A DNA stretch of 27,299 nucleotides from a virus. The notes under the pieces are model-generated. The model was given only the letters and a program-made list of their open reading frames with translations. It ran no database searches and was not told where the DNA came from. The stretch spans positions 1-27,299 of the IMG/VR virus record IMGVR_UViG_3300010392_000437; one strand, written 5' to 3'. Below, piece by piece: positions 15,401 to 23,643 of the stretch (position 1 is its first letter; every line of letters begins with the position of its first letter). A program made the position numbers and the translations under genes.

Positions 15401-16584
15401 AACTCCACAAAGAGATAATGGAAGACCTCAAAGAACAACTCGCCAGCCAGTACGATGCCATTAAGTCCGAGCGAGATGCGTTCCTTAATGACTTACAGGA
15501 TCTTGACAAATCGTATGAGGACACGATTCGGGGCATCCGTCAAAAGACCATGACGAATGAGCAGAAATGGAATGATGATCGAACCCATGCCCATGACTTA
15601 ATGAACAAGGCGAGGCGGGAAGGTGATGTAGAATTGTTCAAGGAGGCGATGTCGTTAGCGGCAAGTCTTGCCAGAGAGGTGAAGGACGTCAATGGTAATA
15701 CAGTCAAAACGATTCAGTCCACCGTCGGAGAGGCTGAGCGACTGGTCAATCAGATTCATACTCAACACCGCAACCTGATTCAGAAAGAGGTTAAGGACAG
15801 AGAGCGCCAGATGAGGTCCCTCACGGAGGCAATCGCTGAGGTTGATAGAACCATTGTTCAATTTGGTAAGACCATCGATGCTATCAACATGAAGGAGATG
15901 GTGATTAAAGCAGATAAGACTATCGCCGCCCTTGAGAGGGTCTATAATATCAATAACAAATTTAAGAAGGAATGGGATGACTTAGAGGATAAAACTATTG
16001 TCCTCACCATCCAATATAAATATGTAGGTAAGAAGGGTGGAAGTGGAGGTGCAGAGTCCTCAGGAGAAGGTGGTGGTGAAACATCTGGTGAGGGTGACAC
16101 TGGAGGCGGAGACGGAGGTGGTAACGGAGGTGGTAACGGTGGAGATGAAGGTCGAGTAGGGGGTTATGTCCAGAGAAAATTAGGTGGGGCAGTTGAAGCC
16201 ATGATGGCGATTGGGGGCAAACTCAGAGGGTATGGAGGAGGGGATAAAGTCAAGGCTCTTCTGGAACCAGGTGAGTTCGTTGTCCGCAAGGAAGCTGTCA
16301 AAAAATATGGTGGTCATGTGTTTGAAGGTCTCAATAATATGACCACTCCAAGCGTTGCTGGTTCATTAGGCAAGAGATTAGGAGGTATGATAACATCTGG
16401 ATTCCAACGCTTTCAGCAAGGTGGTGGAGTTCCTTCACATGCCGCTCTGCAAGCCAACCAGCAAACTTTTAATATAATCCTGCGACCTAAGTACTTGACG
16501 GGTGATAGGCAGGCAATGAGATCAATGGCTAAGGATGTCACGAAAGCTGTTGAGGAACAATCACGAAGGTGGGGGAAGAAATAA
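12490..16584 (+). CDS. Tail tape measure protein
   Basis: At 1364 residues this is the largest protein in the window and sets tail length. Residues about 110-320 match the phage tape measure core (TIGR01760-like): YDQGLKNLQAITNSTDQEV, KFSTAEVAEGMTLLGQAGFS and LEETAATMMVLANQGLR. Hydrophobic stretches lie near residues 89-113, 438-470 and 503-533 and could act at the host membrane during DNA entry. Residues 550-1150 are largely coiled-coil and highly charged. Residues about 1180-1220 form a Gly/Ser/Glu-rich linker (GGGDGGGNGGGNGG), then LEPGEFVVRKEAVKKYG, the conserved C-terminal tape measure motif. The ATG has a modest AAAAGG site. The chain overlaps the next start by one base. Confidence 0.92.
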   Translation: MADRSLTLGTLFTANATQFISTVDMMKKKVGQLNATFASVGKKGAKGIDKASSSVTRLGKSMDKASGQADRHKKSLRGVAGALDRIKAAAKITAAFAAAAAAITAVTTALRVGLKEIVDYDQGLKNLQAITNSTDQEVAAMGETIKDVARTTKFSTAEVAEGMTLLGQAGFSATESIQAMQSVADLATGTLSNMQFTTDLMTTTIRAFGMSTVESTKAADIMANAINRSKLTIDKLRIAFNFVGAAAHQAGLTLEETAATMMVLANQGLRASTIGTGLRQVLSRLLAPTGKLREEFEANNIELAKVNPSIVGFRQALENLLPVIYDQADGTVDMAKAYQLFGLRGAQAAAVLASSIASGNYDKMLDLTYETGTAARMAAKQIEGLGLKLKNMADRARLIAVALGEAGLIGALGALLDMLKLLFTGIESFINTTFGNLLVSWIGWTVVIMSSIKAIDLLARSVLWLGKSIGTLITKIWAVITAQTSLNIALKTGTKAAITFGTSMSIALWPLTLIVAAIAAVVAAIGLWVTAGQRRIKALEKSQSLTTTHLATLKLYAGVLDDLAEKQGKGADITKEHGRAINRMTSDAKKLKLQLDLTGDSLDEHRQSVEEAFARETEIAVARQIELIKEYKEAVEDATFWNGVWNLGIAALTQIWTDFVAILKQTWDLFPSKADWAWLGDIIDEYTGLGWAFTSIWGKIEAQWDKAAASYKGLIDQYAESSDTILNKQEEVNQAFVRLAKIFSESKEFKGRPLGDVIDAVNEIAKSLGEELNTATIDQINEALGGVTLKLKEEQSKWKDSIDQLPVYFQEMYKDMDGLRKANFAKAMKAMQAELAGFEKMADQMNLSDEERAEARAAIRAKHLVKFESDQKKEAKVTEESVNDQLRALDILAEGTEEMYHRRTTSLINHYLKQADLAGDDKEKLLELEKEFNENIKKEQAKLNKELLSNDKQRHALTLQLQKQTVEEIKKLHKEIMEDLKEQLASQYDAIKSERDAFLNDLQDLDKSYEDTIRGIRQKTMTNEQKWNDDRTHAHDLMNKARREGDVELFKEAMSLAASLAREVKDVNGNTVKTIQSTVGEAERLVNQIHTQHRNLIQKEVKDRERQMRSLTEAIAEVDRTIVQFGKTIDAINMKEMVIKADKTIAALERVYNINNKFKKEWDDLEDKTIVLTIQYKYVGKKGGSGGAESSGEGGGETSGEGDTGGGDGGGNGGGNGGDEGRVGGYVQRKLGGAVEAMMAIGGKLRGYGGGDKVKALLEPGEFVVRKEAVKKYGGHVFEGLNNMTTPSVAGSLGKRLGGMITSGFQRFQQGGGVPSHAALQANQQTFNIILRPKYLTGDRQAMRSMAKDVTKAVEEQSRRWGKK

Positions 16585-17327
16585 TGGCTAAGATCCGAAT
16601 ACTACCTTTCAATGTATTGAGTTTGGACACATCAGCGGTAGCGGTCACAAGTACTCCTGATTCAGGTTACCCAGAAGTGAGACTCTATGACCACTCCATT
16701 GACTTCTATTACAAGAGAACTGCTGTTGGTGACTGGGAAGTTGTTTGTGATCAGGGAGCAGGAGTAGACTGGCCCGTGGTTAATACCCTCTTGATCGATA
16801 GGCACAACTTCACAGGGAGAACAATCACGTGGGAGTACTCTACCGATGGTGCTGTTTATAATGATATGGTTCCAAGTTGGGTTCAAGGTAATAACCTGCA
16901 GATCGTGAAGGAGAGCGAGATTACCACAGCCTATAGGTATCATAAGCTGAAGGTCGCAGGTGCTGTGAACCCAACCCTAACAGAAGTCTACATGGGTGGT
17001 TACTATGAGTTCAAGGTACGCTTCGATGATCCTCCAGAAGAATCAGATATTGACAACATTGTATGGCAGGCAACGCTTGGGGGCATTGAGAGGTCAACCA
17101 AACTTGGTGATGTTCGGAGAGGACGTCAATACTCCTTGTTCCTCTATCCTGAGAAACTGGTAGAGTGGAGGGAGTTGGTCGTTTATTTAGATCAGTACTC
17201 GAAACCGTTTTATATAAAAGACCACGAGGATGATTACTGGTTTGCACGATTCAGGGCATTGCCAGTTGGAGCGTTTATTACCGAACAACAGCAAGAGAAG
17301 GACATTGAATTTTTGGAGATCCTATGA
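16584..17327 (+). CDS. Distal tail protein
   Basis: This 247-residue protein follows the tape measure, the position of the distal tail ring (Dit type) that joins tube to hub. The ATG at 16584 shares one base with the tape measure stop and is preceded by GGGGGAAG; an upstream in-frame GTG at 16569 lies inside the tape measure end and is less likely. The N-terminal half is beta-rich (SIDFYYKRTAVGDWEVV, TITWEYSTDGAVYNDM), and the C-terminal half includes a segment GGIERSTKLGDVRRGRQYSL and KPFYIKDHEDDYWFARFRAL typical of tail hub-ring proteins. No Thr tail is present. It ends in an ATGA overlap with the hub gene. Function inferred from position and beta pattern. Confidence 0.65.
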   Translation: MAKIRILPFNVLSLDTSAVAVTSTPDSGYPEVRLYDHSIDFYYKRTAVGDWEVVCDQGAGVDWPVVNTLLIDRHNFTGRTITWEYSTDGAVYNDMVPSWVQGNNLQIVKESEITTAYRYHKLKVAGAVNPTLTEVYMGGYYEFKVRFDDPPEESDIDNIVWQATLGGIERSTKLGDVRRGRQYSLFLYPEKLVEWRELVVYLDQYSKPFYIKDHEDDYWFARFRALPVGAFITEQQQEKDIEFLEIL

Positions 17328-20182
17328 GAACACTTAGCGCATTTAATCAGGCGGCGATAGATAACCCAAATGTTTCGCCAATCAAGTTGGTTAAAATTGA
17401 GTTCGACGGTCTCACCACGTACTTTTGCGATAGAGCATTTGGAGACCCAGGCTCAGTTTTCATTTTTGATAGCCAGATATATGAACCTCTTGTCCTTGCG
17501 TGGGGAGATTTACAACAGGGAGAAATAGGTCAGCTTGGGAGTGCTGGGTCACCCTCTGACTTCTCTTTTAGGGTTGACAATACGGTCGCCGTCGCAGGAT
17601 TCGATTCATTCACCTCAATCTTTGCCTTTTATAAACCCATCTATTCGACGGTTACCCTCTATGAGATATATGAGGGAGCAACCAGTGCCGCTGACCTTAT
17701 AATTCGATTCATAGGGACGATTGAAGACCTTGACATGGAATTGGAATACGTCAATGTCAACTCTACCAGCCTTGAGATATCCATATCTAACCAATTCTTG
17801 GTCGAAATGTGTAATGAGGATAACTATCCAGAGGCTGACCCTGATGATTGGGGCAAGATGCTCCCTATTGTTTACGGTTCAGGTCAACGGGTTCCTTTTT
17901 TGAGTGTCGATGCAGGGGCAATGGATGTTCTGGCAGAGGACATCAATTCTTCGATGACTGAGTTTGATGGTTCCGATCTATCGAAATTCCCTCAGGGTGG
18001 GGGTACCATTCAGATTGACTTTGAAACGATGACCTACAACTATATCGATGGGAACACATTTAAGGGTGTAACAAGAGGGGTGGATGATGTTGATCCGCCC
18101 GCCACTTCCCCTGCCCCACATGATACAGGTGCAACGATAGCAGAGATACAGACAGAATATTTTTTCATACTGGAACATCCGATCAAATCCTTTGGTGGTG
18201 TCTATGTAGTCAACAGGAACAACGATGAGAATGTCCTCCAGCATCCTGACATTTATGATCTCTATACAGGACAGTCAGGTGACGAACACGCAAGCTATCC
18301 AGGCAAAGCAGTTATTGTATTCAATACCTTACCAACGATTGCTCCTCAAGTCAACCTTGATGTGGATGATACCATTGATGTGGATGATACCATTGATGTG
18401 GATGATACCATTGGTGTGGTAGATCCTAAGCACGTTCACGGGGGTAACGCCTATGGTATTTGGCATTGCGAGTGGGGATATAATAATGACTCTGCAGGTC
18501 TCGGTCCTCCGTATGACAGTGGTCCAAGTGGTTGCTGTGATGGAAGCCTCTCAACCTATACTGTTTTCTATCATGGTCAATCATCACTTGACACCCAGAA
18601 GATATATTCAGAGGAACTCGGATCATTACCGTTATCTTATCGTCTTAACTACTTGCAGGACTTTTGTGATAATGGTGTTGCTGGACGGTACGAATGGAAC
18701 AATAGGAAGGTTGACTCGCCATACGGTTCAACAGGTATTTTTCGCAGTACCTGGTATACTGCACCATGGACAAACTGGTCACAGATTCAAACGCTAAGGG
18801 GACACCTCGAGAATCGTGCATCATCTGGGCAGCCAGGATGGGTTCAAATGCGTGATAGTTGGATTGAGTTTGTGCAATATGAGGTGACACCAGACTATTC
18901 AAATGCCAGCAAGTCAGGTGCCGCAACGAAAGATGGTTCAGCAGATAAAGTAGGTACAGTTGAATTAGTAGGCAACAGCGTGGCAGATACAGTCATTGGA
19001 GGTCAGGTAAGTGCTGATGTCAATGGGTGGGAATCTGATGATACAGACTACGGAACTGTGGGTTCCCTGATCGAAAGACCAGATTACATATTCAAACACT
19101 TTCTTGTCAACTATTGTGGGCTTACGGTAGCTGATAATATTGACGCTACCAGTTACGCAGAGACAGGAGCCTTGTACGAAAACGATAATGTGCAATTAGC
19201 GGTCGTTCTTTTAGAAAGACCTGATATGCGAGAGTTCCTTGCCTTGATCGCTCAAATGTGTAAATCGTATGAGTTCTGGGAATCAGGTAGGCATCATCTG
19301 CTTAGGGTGCCTGTATCAGAAACCTCAGATAAGGTGATTGAAGGTGGTAGAATTGACATCGATTCGGTGAAGGTGAGATATACTCCAAGAGATCAGATCA
19401 TTAATAAATTTACCATCAACTTTGACAAGCATTGGATAGGTGACTTCTCCTCTGATATTGAATCCTACAGAGGGATAGTAGTTGTGGAATCCACCCCAAG
19501 TCAGACAATCTATGGTGTACTTGAAGGTGACCCATACAATCTCCCCTACGTGAATAACAGCACACAGGCACTACGGCTTGGCAACTGGTTCCTTGACGAT
19601 CAATCTACTCCAAGACTTATTGTTGAATTTACAGGAGGTGAGTACCTCGCAGAGATGGAGAAAGGTGACATCATTGAATTTACCTTTGAGGATGGTGATG
19701 AATTAGACAGGAGACTGTTAGGGCTCGTGGTCGCAGATTCCGATCAATTCAGAATCATGCGAATGACGCAGACGGAGAGGGGGAGGTTCTTTATAGAGGG
19801 ATACTTCGTGGTTTCATCAACGTCAAGTACTGGCACGTTTTATCCTGCGGAACTCAATGATGATGGTTACACACAAGGGGCAAGTTTTTTCAATACCACA
19901 GTGGCGAATATGATAGGCAACTATACTGGTACCGCTTTTACTTCGACCACTACAACCACAACGAGTTCAACGGTGTCAACGACCAGTACAATATCAACAA
20001 CCAGTACAACCCACAGTACAACATCGTCCAGTACCACAACAACGACAACGGCATCAACGATCAGTACAAGCAGTACCACGAGTTCGACGGCATCGACCAG
20101 TTCCACATCGTCTACAATGAGCACCAGTAGCACCACTGGAACGACCTTAACAACGTTTAGCACTACAACCACAACGGCTTAA
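17324..20182 (+). CDS. Tail hub protein with an 80-residue Thr/Ser tail
   Basis: The 952-residue protein probably forms the tail tip hub to which fibres attach. Residues 1-195 are a beta-rich hub domain (IKLVKIEFDGLTTYFCDRAF, then WGKMLPIVYGSGQRVP, a motif common in siphophage tip proteins). Residues about 205-270 contain FPQGGGTIQIDFETMTYNYI and GVTRGVDD, a small beta module frequent in tail hubs. A DVDDTI hexapeptide repeats three times at 346-363. The middle (365-560) is a Trp/Tyr/Gly-rich insertion, perhaps carbohydrate-binding. Residues 570-830 (IDSVKVRYTPRDQIINKF, YLAEMEKGDIIEFTFEDGD) resemble gp27-like hub cores. From 873 to the end everything is Thr/Ser with scattered hydrophobics, ending TTTTTA. 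No catalytic domain is seen. Confidence 0.68.
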   Translation: MRTLSAFNQAAIDNPNVSPIKLVKIEFDGLTTYFCDRAFGDPGSVFIFDSQIYEPLVLAWGDLQQGEIGQLGSAGSPSDFSFRVDNTVAVAGFDSFTSIFAFYKPIYSTVTLYEIYEGATSAADLIIRFIGTIEDLDMELEYVNVNSTSLEISISNQFLVEMCNEDNYPEADPDDWGKMLPIVYGSGQRVPFLSVDAGAMDVLAEDINSSMTEFDGSDLSKFPQGGGTIQIDFETMTYNYIDGNTFKGVTRGVDDVDPPATSPAPHDTGATIAEIQTEYFFILEHPIKSFGGVYVVNRNNDENVLQHPDIYDLYTGQSGDEHASYPGKAVIVFNTLPTIAPQVNLDVDDTIDVDDTIDVDDTIGVVDPKHVHGGNAYGIWHCEWGYNNDSAGLGPPYDSGPSGCCDGSLSTYTVFYHGQSSLDTQKIYSEELGSLPLSYRLNYLQDFCDNGVAGRYEWNNRKVDSPYGSTGIFRSTWYTAPWTNWSQIQTLRGHLENRASSGQPGWVQMRDSWIEFVQYEVTPDYSNASKSGAATKDGSADKVGTVELVGNSVADTVIGGQVSADVNGWESDDTDYGTVGSLIERPDYIFKHFLVNYCGLTVADNIDATSYAETGALYENDNVQLAVVLLERPDMREFLALIAQMCKSYEFWESGRHHLLRVPVSETSDKVIEGGRIDIDSVKVRYTPRDQIINKFTINFDKHWIGDFSSDIESYRGIVVVESTPSQTIYGVLEGDPYNLPYVNNSTQALRLGNWFLDDQSTPRLIVEFTGGEYLAEMEKGDIIEFTFEDGDELDRRLLGLVVADSDQFRIMRMTQTERGRFFIEGYFVVSSTSSTGTFYPAELNDDGYTQGASFFNTTVANMIGNYTGTAFTSTTTTTTSSTVSTTSTISTTSTTHSTTSSSTTTTTTASTISTSSTTSSTASTSSTSSTMSTSSTTGTTLTTFSTTTTTA
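18359..18412 (+). repeat. 18-bp tandem repeat, three copies
   Basis: GATGTGGATGATACCATT occurs three times without a mismatch and a fourth time in decayed form (GGTGTGGTAGAT...). It encodes DVDDTI repeats within the hub protein. Perfect identity suggests recent slippage duplication. The unit length, six codons, is the same as that of repeats in the Thr/Ser arrays, although the sequence is unrelated. Confidence 0.9.
19940..20179 (+). repeat. Thr/Ser tail coding sequence of the hub
   Basis: Eighty codons of Thr and Ser with isolated Val, Ile, Ala, Met, Leu, Phe, His or Gly. Non-Thr/Ser residues recur about every six or seven positions in its central part. The last six residues are STTTTTA minus the first, that is TTTTTA, followed by the stop. 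Codon use is mixed. Confidence 0.9.
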
Positions 20183-20184
20183 TT

Positions 20185-23100
20185 ATGGCATGTTCAGTAT
20201 ACGGTTCAGATGTGACATGGGAAGGGGGTTACTCAGCCTCCAGTGAATATGGTAGTGGTATTGTAGTTGAGGATGCCTTTGATGATGACGTTGATACCTA
20301 TTGGTTGACTCTATCTGGTCAGATGAACAACAGTTGGATAGTGGTTGATTATGGTGCTGGTAACGAAAAGCAGATTGAAAAATATAGGTTCTATTTTTCG
20401 ACTGCGAGTTGGGAACAGTATCAACCAAAGGACTTCCAACTGCAGGGGTCGAATACAGGAGCGTTCAGTGGTGAAGAGGATGTTCTCCTTGACGTAACTG
20501 GTATGAGTTATCCCACACAGCCTCAATGGTACGAGTGGGAATTTGTGAATGGTACCAGTTATCGTTATTATAGGCTATATATTTTCGCAGTGGTAAGTGC
20601 CACGAACTACGCTATGGCCCGAGAAATCGAGATGATGGAGTGTGCGGTGGCTGTAAGTACCACAACCACAAGTAGTACCACAACCACAAGTAGTACCATA
20701 TCGACTACCAGTACCATATCGACTACCAGTACCATATCGACTACCAGTTCAACTGCATCAACAACCAGCACGGTTAGTACCACATCATCTACCGCCAGCA
20801 CTTCAAGTACCATGAGCACCACGTCCTCTACGGACACAACATATACAGGTTACACATACCCATCGACTACCACTTCATCGTCCAGTACCAGTTCCACAGC
20901 AAGCACAACCAGCTCCAGCAGTTCAACTGCTTCCACTATATCAACAACCAGTACACAGTCAACGACCAGTACACAGTCAACGACCAGTAGCACCTCGTCC
21001 ACTGCTTCGACTACATCCAGTTCCACGAGTTCAACTACCACAACAACTACCAGTACCAGCAGTTCCACATCATCAACAGCCTCAACGCTTTCCACGACAT
21101 CATCGTCCAGTAGCACAACTTCAACCACAGGACCCAATACCTCTTTTTGCGTATTCAGAGATGTTGCAATACCAGAGCAATCCCTGATTACCAGAGCGAA
21201 TGTATACCTTACAGCCCACAAGAGTGATATACCAACACCTGTATTCACACACGTTTATTTTTCAGCGGAGGATAACCCATCCCCTCCAGTCGATAAAGCT
21301 GATTTAGATGATAGACCGAGAGACAACTACATGCCATGGACTATACAGGCACCATGGTTTGATAATGTTATCTATAAGTCTCCTGATCTATCGGTCCAGT
21401 TGCAGGAGATTGTTGACAGAGCAGGCTTTATCGAAGGCAACAATGTGATGGTGATGTTAGAACACTTGTGGGATACTTCGATACCTAATTATTGGTACTA
21501 TGTTTCGTCTGCCCTTTCTGCGTATAACGCTTGGAGCATAGGACCGTATCAAAACCCAAATCAGGACAGGGCTTGGCCCTCTCATGCGTGGACAAGATTT
21601 GCGAATTGTACTATACCACAAGGTGCTACCATTACAAGTTGCGTGTTTAGATTATATCAATATACGGTGGATCAGGATGTTGATTCGGATATCCGGTTAT
21701 CTTTTTATAGAGGAGATAATGCCTTAGATATTGCCACCGCTGATGCTGAAGAGGCAACCACCCGTGCCGCCGAGAACAATACTGACATACGCACGGACGG
21801 TGTTACATGGAACGTAACTACTCCTTGGGTTCAAGGGAATTATTACAATACACCTGACCTTACCACTGAACTTCAAGAGATAGTGGATAGACCGGGGTGG
21901 CAGTCAGGTAATGATCTTGCTGTATTCTCCCATAGTCTTTATACTCCAGACATGTGGCCCAATAATTTAGAGGGATTTGATAAGAGAAGATGGACAGGTT
22001 TTGAAGCCGCATCTGGCAACAAGTTTCGGCTTGCAGTTACATGGACAACAGGGTCAGGGAACTTTTATGTTGAATTAACGGAAGCGCAATGGTCTGCACA
22101 ATTCTTCTCATGGCGTTGGAAATTATATGATCCATCTTCGGTGGAGGCTCAGAGGTTCTGGTCAGCCATTGAATATCGATTAGGAATTGAGAGGGCTTGT
22201 TTGAGGGCACACTGGCGAGCGGCAGAGAGGATTCAAACACCACGCATAGATCCTCAAGAGGAGTTCCAGTTAGATGATTTCTTTTGTTCGATTAGCACCT
22301 ACCCAACAGATGCAGACATATATTATACAACTAATGGTTCCGATCCAAATGAAAACGATACTTTGTACACCGTGCCTTTTGAGATTACCTTCGATACAAC
22401 AGTTAAGGCGAAGGCATACAAACAGTACTGGATACCAAGTTTTGTAGCCACAAAAGACTATGAGACATTATTTGTGTCCTGTGATCTTCCAAAACCGACG
22501 ACTGTATGGCCCCACAATTCTTTTCTCATAGCCAATAACGGATACAACGGATGCTTTGGTTTAGGTCTTGAAATAACGGACGATGGTACTGCCCATTTAT
22601 TCTATAAGAAACCTCAAGGCTCACATCTTTACCATATGTATGGTCCCGCCGATGGTTCAAGCTGGAGTTCTGAGGTGATGATCTATACGGATCCAACCGA
22701 TGCTTCTTGCTTTGTTCATAAGGTAAATACTGCCCATGAAGGTAACAATGTTTATATCAGCTTCCTTAAATATGACGCCTCCCCATCTTTTCACAATCAA
22801 AAGGCTATATGGATGAAGTGGAGTGGTTCTTCTTGGTCCTCACCCGAAGATTGGAGACCCTTATACTTTTCTGCTCCTAATTGGGGTATTGCGGTTGATA
22901 GTGCAGGGGTTACCTACATTCCTTGTCGAATAACACCATATTATGGGTACGTTAGGAGAAGTGCTGGAGGCTCCTATAGTTTCGTGCAGGTACATAATGA
23001 CTTCTCTACCAATATGTATCAGATGCAAGTGGTAGGTAGTGATCTTTATATAGCGTATGATCGTGGGCTCACCGCCGCTCAAAATGATATATATTCAGAT

Positions 23101-23634
23101 GAAGGAGGGAGTTGGGCGTTCAAAGAATCAATCACCTGGCCCGAAGGACTATATCAGTCATCAGGTCGATTCTCAAATATGGATTGGTTCCGTTCAAATG
23201 GAACCCATCTTGCTCTACTGGGTTCTCCATATGCTATATCTGGCGCTCTTAGCTATCGAGAGATAACCCCTGCTGATAACATCTCAGGAAGTTGGAATGT
23301 ATGGGATAAAATAAATTGTGGTGTGACTGGTGAAAGACTGTCTGGGACCTCACAGGGTACAGATTTAAGCCAGTCTGGTGTTCTTTACCAAGTTCAAACG
23401 TATGTCGAGTACCCATCACCTTATGAGTATTTCTTCTGGGTAACGAGAGGAACACGGACTGGTGGATTTACCAGCTATATTGTTGATGCTCCGCCATCTG
23501 ATTACGTTAGGGATTACTCAGTGGTAGGACGTGTCAATCCAGCAACTGGCAAATTCTCATTCATTTCAGGTGAAGCAAATGGTACTATAGGATCTGGTAC
23601 TGATTACGATGTGTTATATAGGGTGGAAACCTAA
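20185..23634 (+). CDS. Multidomain tail fibre/adhesin with an internal Thr/Ser linker
   Basis: This 1149-residue protein is built as a mosaic. Residues 8-152 form a discoidin (F5/8 type C)-like domain (ASSEYGSGIVVEDAFDDDVD, SWIVVDYG, WYEWEFVNGTSYRYYRLYI). Residues 158-315 are Thr/Ser-rich. Residues 316-450 and 452-625 are two copies of a beta-sandwich like DNRLRE/phage-type repeats (FRDVAIPEQSLITRANVYL; FANCTIPQGATITSCVFRLY, each ending near LQEIVDRxG). Residues 683-763 match the chitobiase C-terminal-like fold (ADIYYTTNGSDPNENDTLY, TVKAKAYK). The remainder has repeating Gly/Trp strands of a propeller type (SSWSSEVM, SSWSSPEDW). It probably binds host glycans. The ATG is two bases after the hub stop with no visible ribosome site, so reinitiation is likely. 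No catalytic motif is seen. Confidence 0.72.
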   Translation: MACSVYGSDVTWEGGYSASSEYGSGIVVEDAFDDDVDTYWLTLSGQMNNSWIVVDYGAGNEKQIEKYRFYFSTASWEQYQPKDFQLQGSNTGAFSGEEDVLLDVTGMSYPTQPQWYEWEFVNGTSYRYYRLYIFAVVSATNYAMAREIEMMECAVAVSTTTTSSTTTTSSTISTTSTISTTSTISTTSSTASTTSTVSTTSSTASTSSTMSTTSSTDTTYTGYTYPSTTTSSSSTSSTASTTSSSSSTASTISTTSTQSTTSTQSTTSSTSSTASTTSSSTSSTTTTTTSTSSSTSSTASTLSTTSSSSSTTSTTGPNTSFCVFRDVAIPEQSLITRANVYLTAHKSDIPTPVFTHVYFSAEDNPSPPVDKADLDDRPRDNYMPWTIQAPWFDNVIYKSPDLSVQLQEIVDRAGFIEGNNVMVMLEHLWDTSIPNYWYYVSSALSAYNAWSIGPYQNPNQDRAWPSHAWTRFANCTIPQGATITSCVFRLYQYTVDQDVDSDIRLSFYRGDNALDIATADAEEATTRAAENNTDIRTDGVTWNVTTPWVQGNYYNTPDLTTELQEIVDRPGWQSGNDLAVFSHSLYTPDMWPNNLEGFDKRRWTGFEAASGNKFRLAVTWTTGSGNFYVELTEAQWSAQFFSWRWKLYDPSSVEAQRFWSAIEYRLGIERACLRAHWRAAERIQTPRIDPQEEFQLDDFFCSISTYPTDADIYYTTNGSDPNENDTLYTVPFEITFDTTVKAKAYKQYWIPSFVATKDYETLFVSCDLPKPTTVWPHNSFLIANNGYNGCFGLGLEITDDGTAHLFYKKPQGSHLYHMYGPADGSSWSSEVMIYTDPTDASCFVHKVNTAHEGNNVYISFLKYDASPSFHNQKAIWMKWSGSSWSSPEDWRPLYFSAPNWGIAVDSAGVTYIPCRITPYYGYVRRSAGGSYSFVQVHNDFSTNMYQMQVVGSDLYIAYDRGLTAAQNDIYSDEGGSWAFKESITWPEGLYQSSGRFSNMDWFRSNGTHLALLGSPYAISGALSYREITPADNISGSWNVWDKINCGVTGERLSGTSQGTDLSQSGVLYQVQTYVEYPSPYEYFFWVTRGTRTGGFTSYIVDAPPSDYVRDYSVVGRVNPATGKFSFISGEANGTIGSGTDYDVLYRVET
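20656..21129 (+). repeat. Internal Thr/Ser array with 18-bp tandem repeats
   Basis: This region encodes residues 158-315 of the fibre. It contains three perfect copies of ACCATATCGACTACCAGT (20695-20748), two of AGTACCACAACCACAAGT (20656-20691) and two of CCAGTACACAGTCAACGA (20948-20983). Hydrophobic or Gln residues alternate at six- and seven-residue spacing through the first half. It separates the discoidin-like domain from the first beta-sandwich. Confidence 0.92.
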
Positions 23635-23643
23635 GGAGTCATA

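Noticed and set aside
16033-16155. Gly/Ser-rich stretch of the tape measure as another Thr/Ser tag
   Set aside because: It is Gly/Glu/Asn-dominated, internal, and precedes the conserved tape measure C-terminal motif; it is a linker rather than a member of the Thr/Ser family.
19921-20172. Valine-rich antisense frame over the hub Thr/Ser tail
   Set aside because: Reverse complements of Thr and Ser codons give Val, Leu and Asp codons, so such frames appear automatically opposite every Thr/Ser array (also at 20607-20837, 20850-21248, 24474-24674 and 24684-24974).
20656-21129. CRISPR-like short repeats
   Set aside because: Repeats are contiguous, in frame and codon-multiples with no unique spacers, and they lie inside a coding gene.
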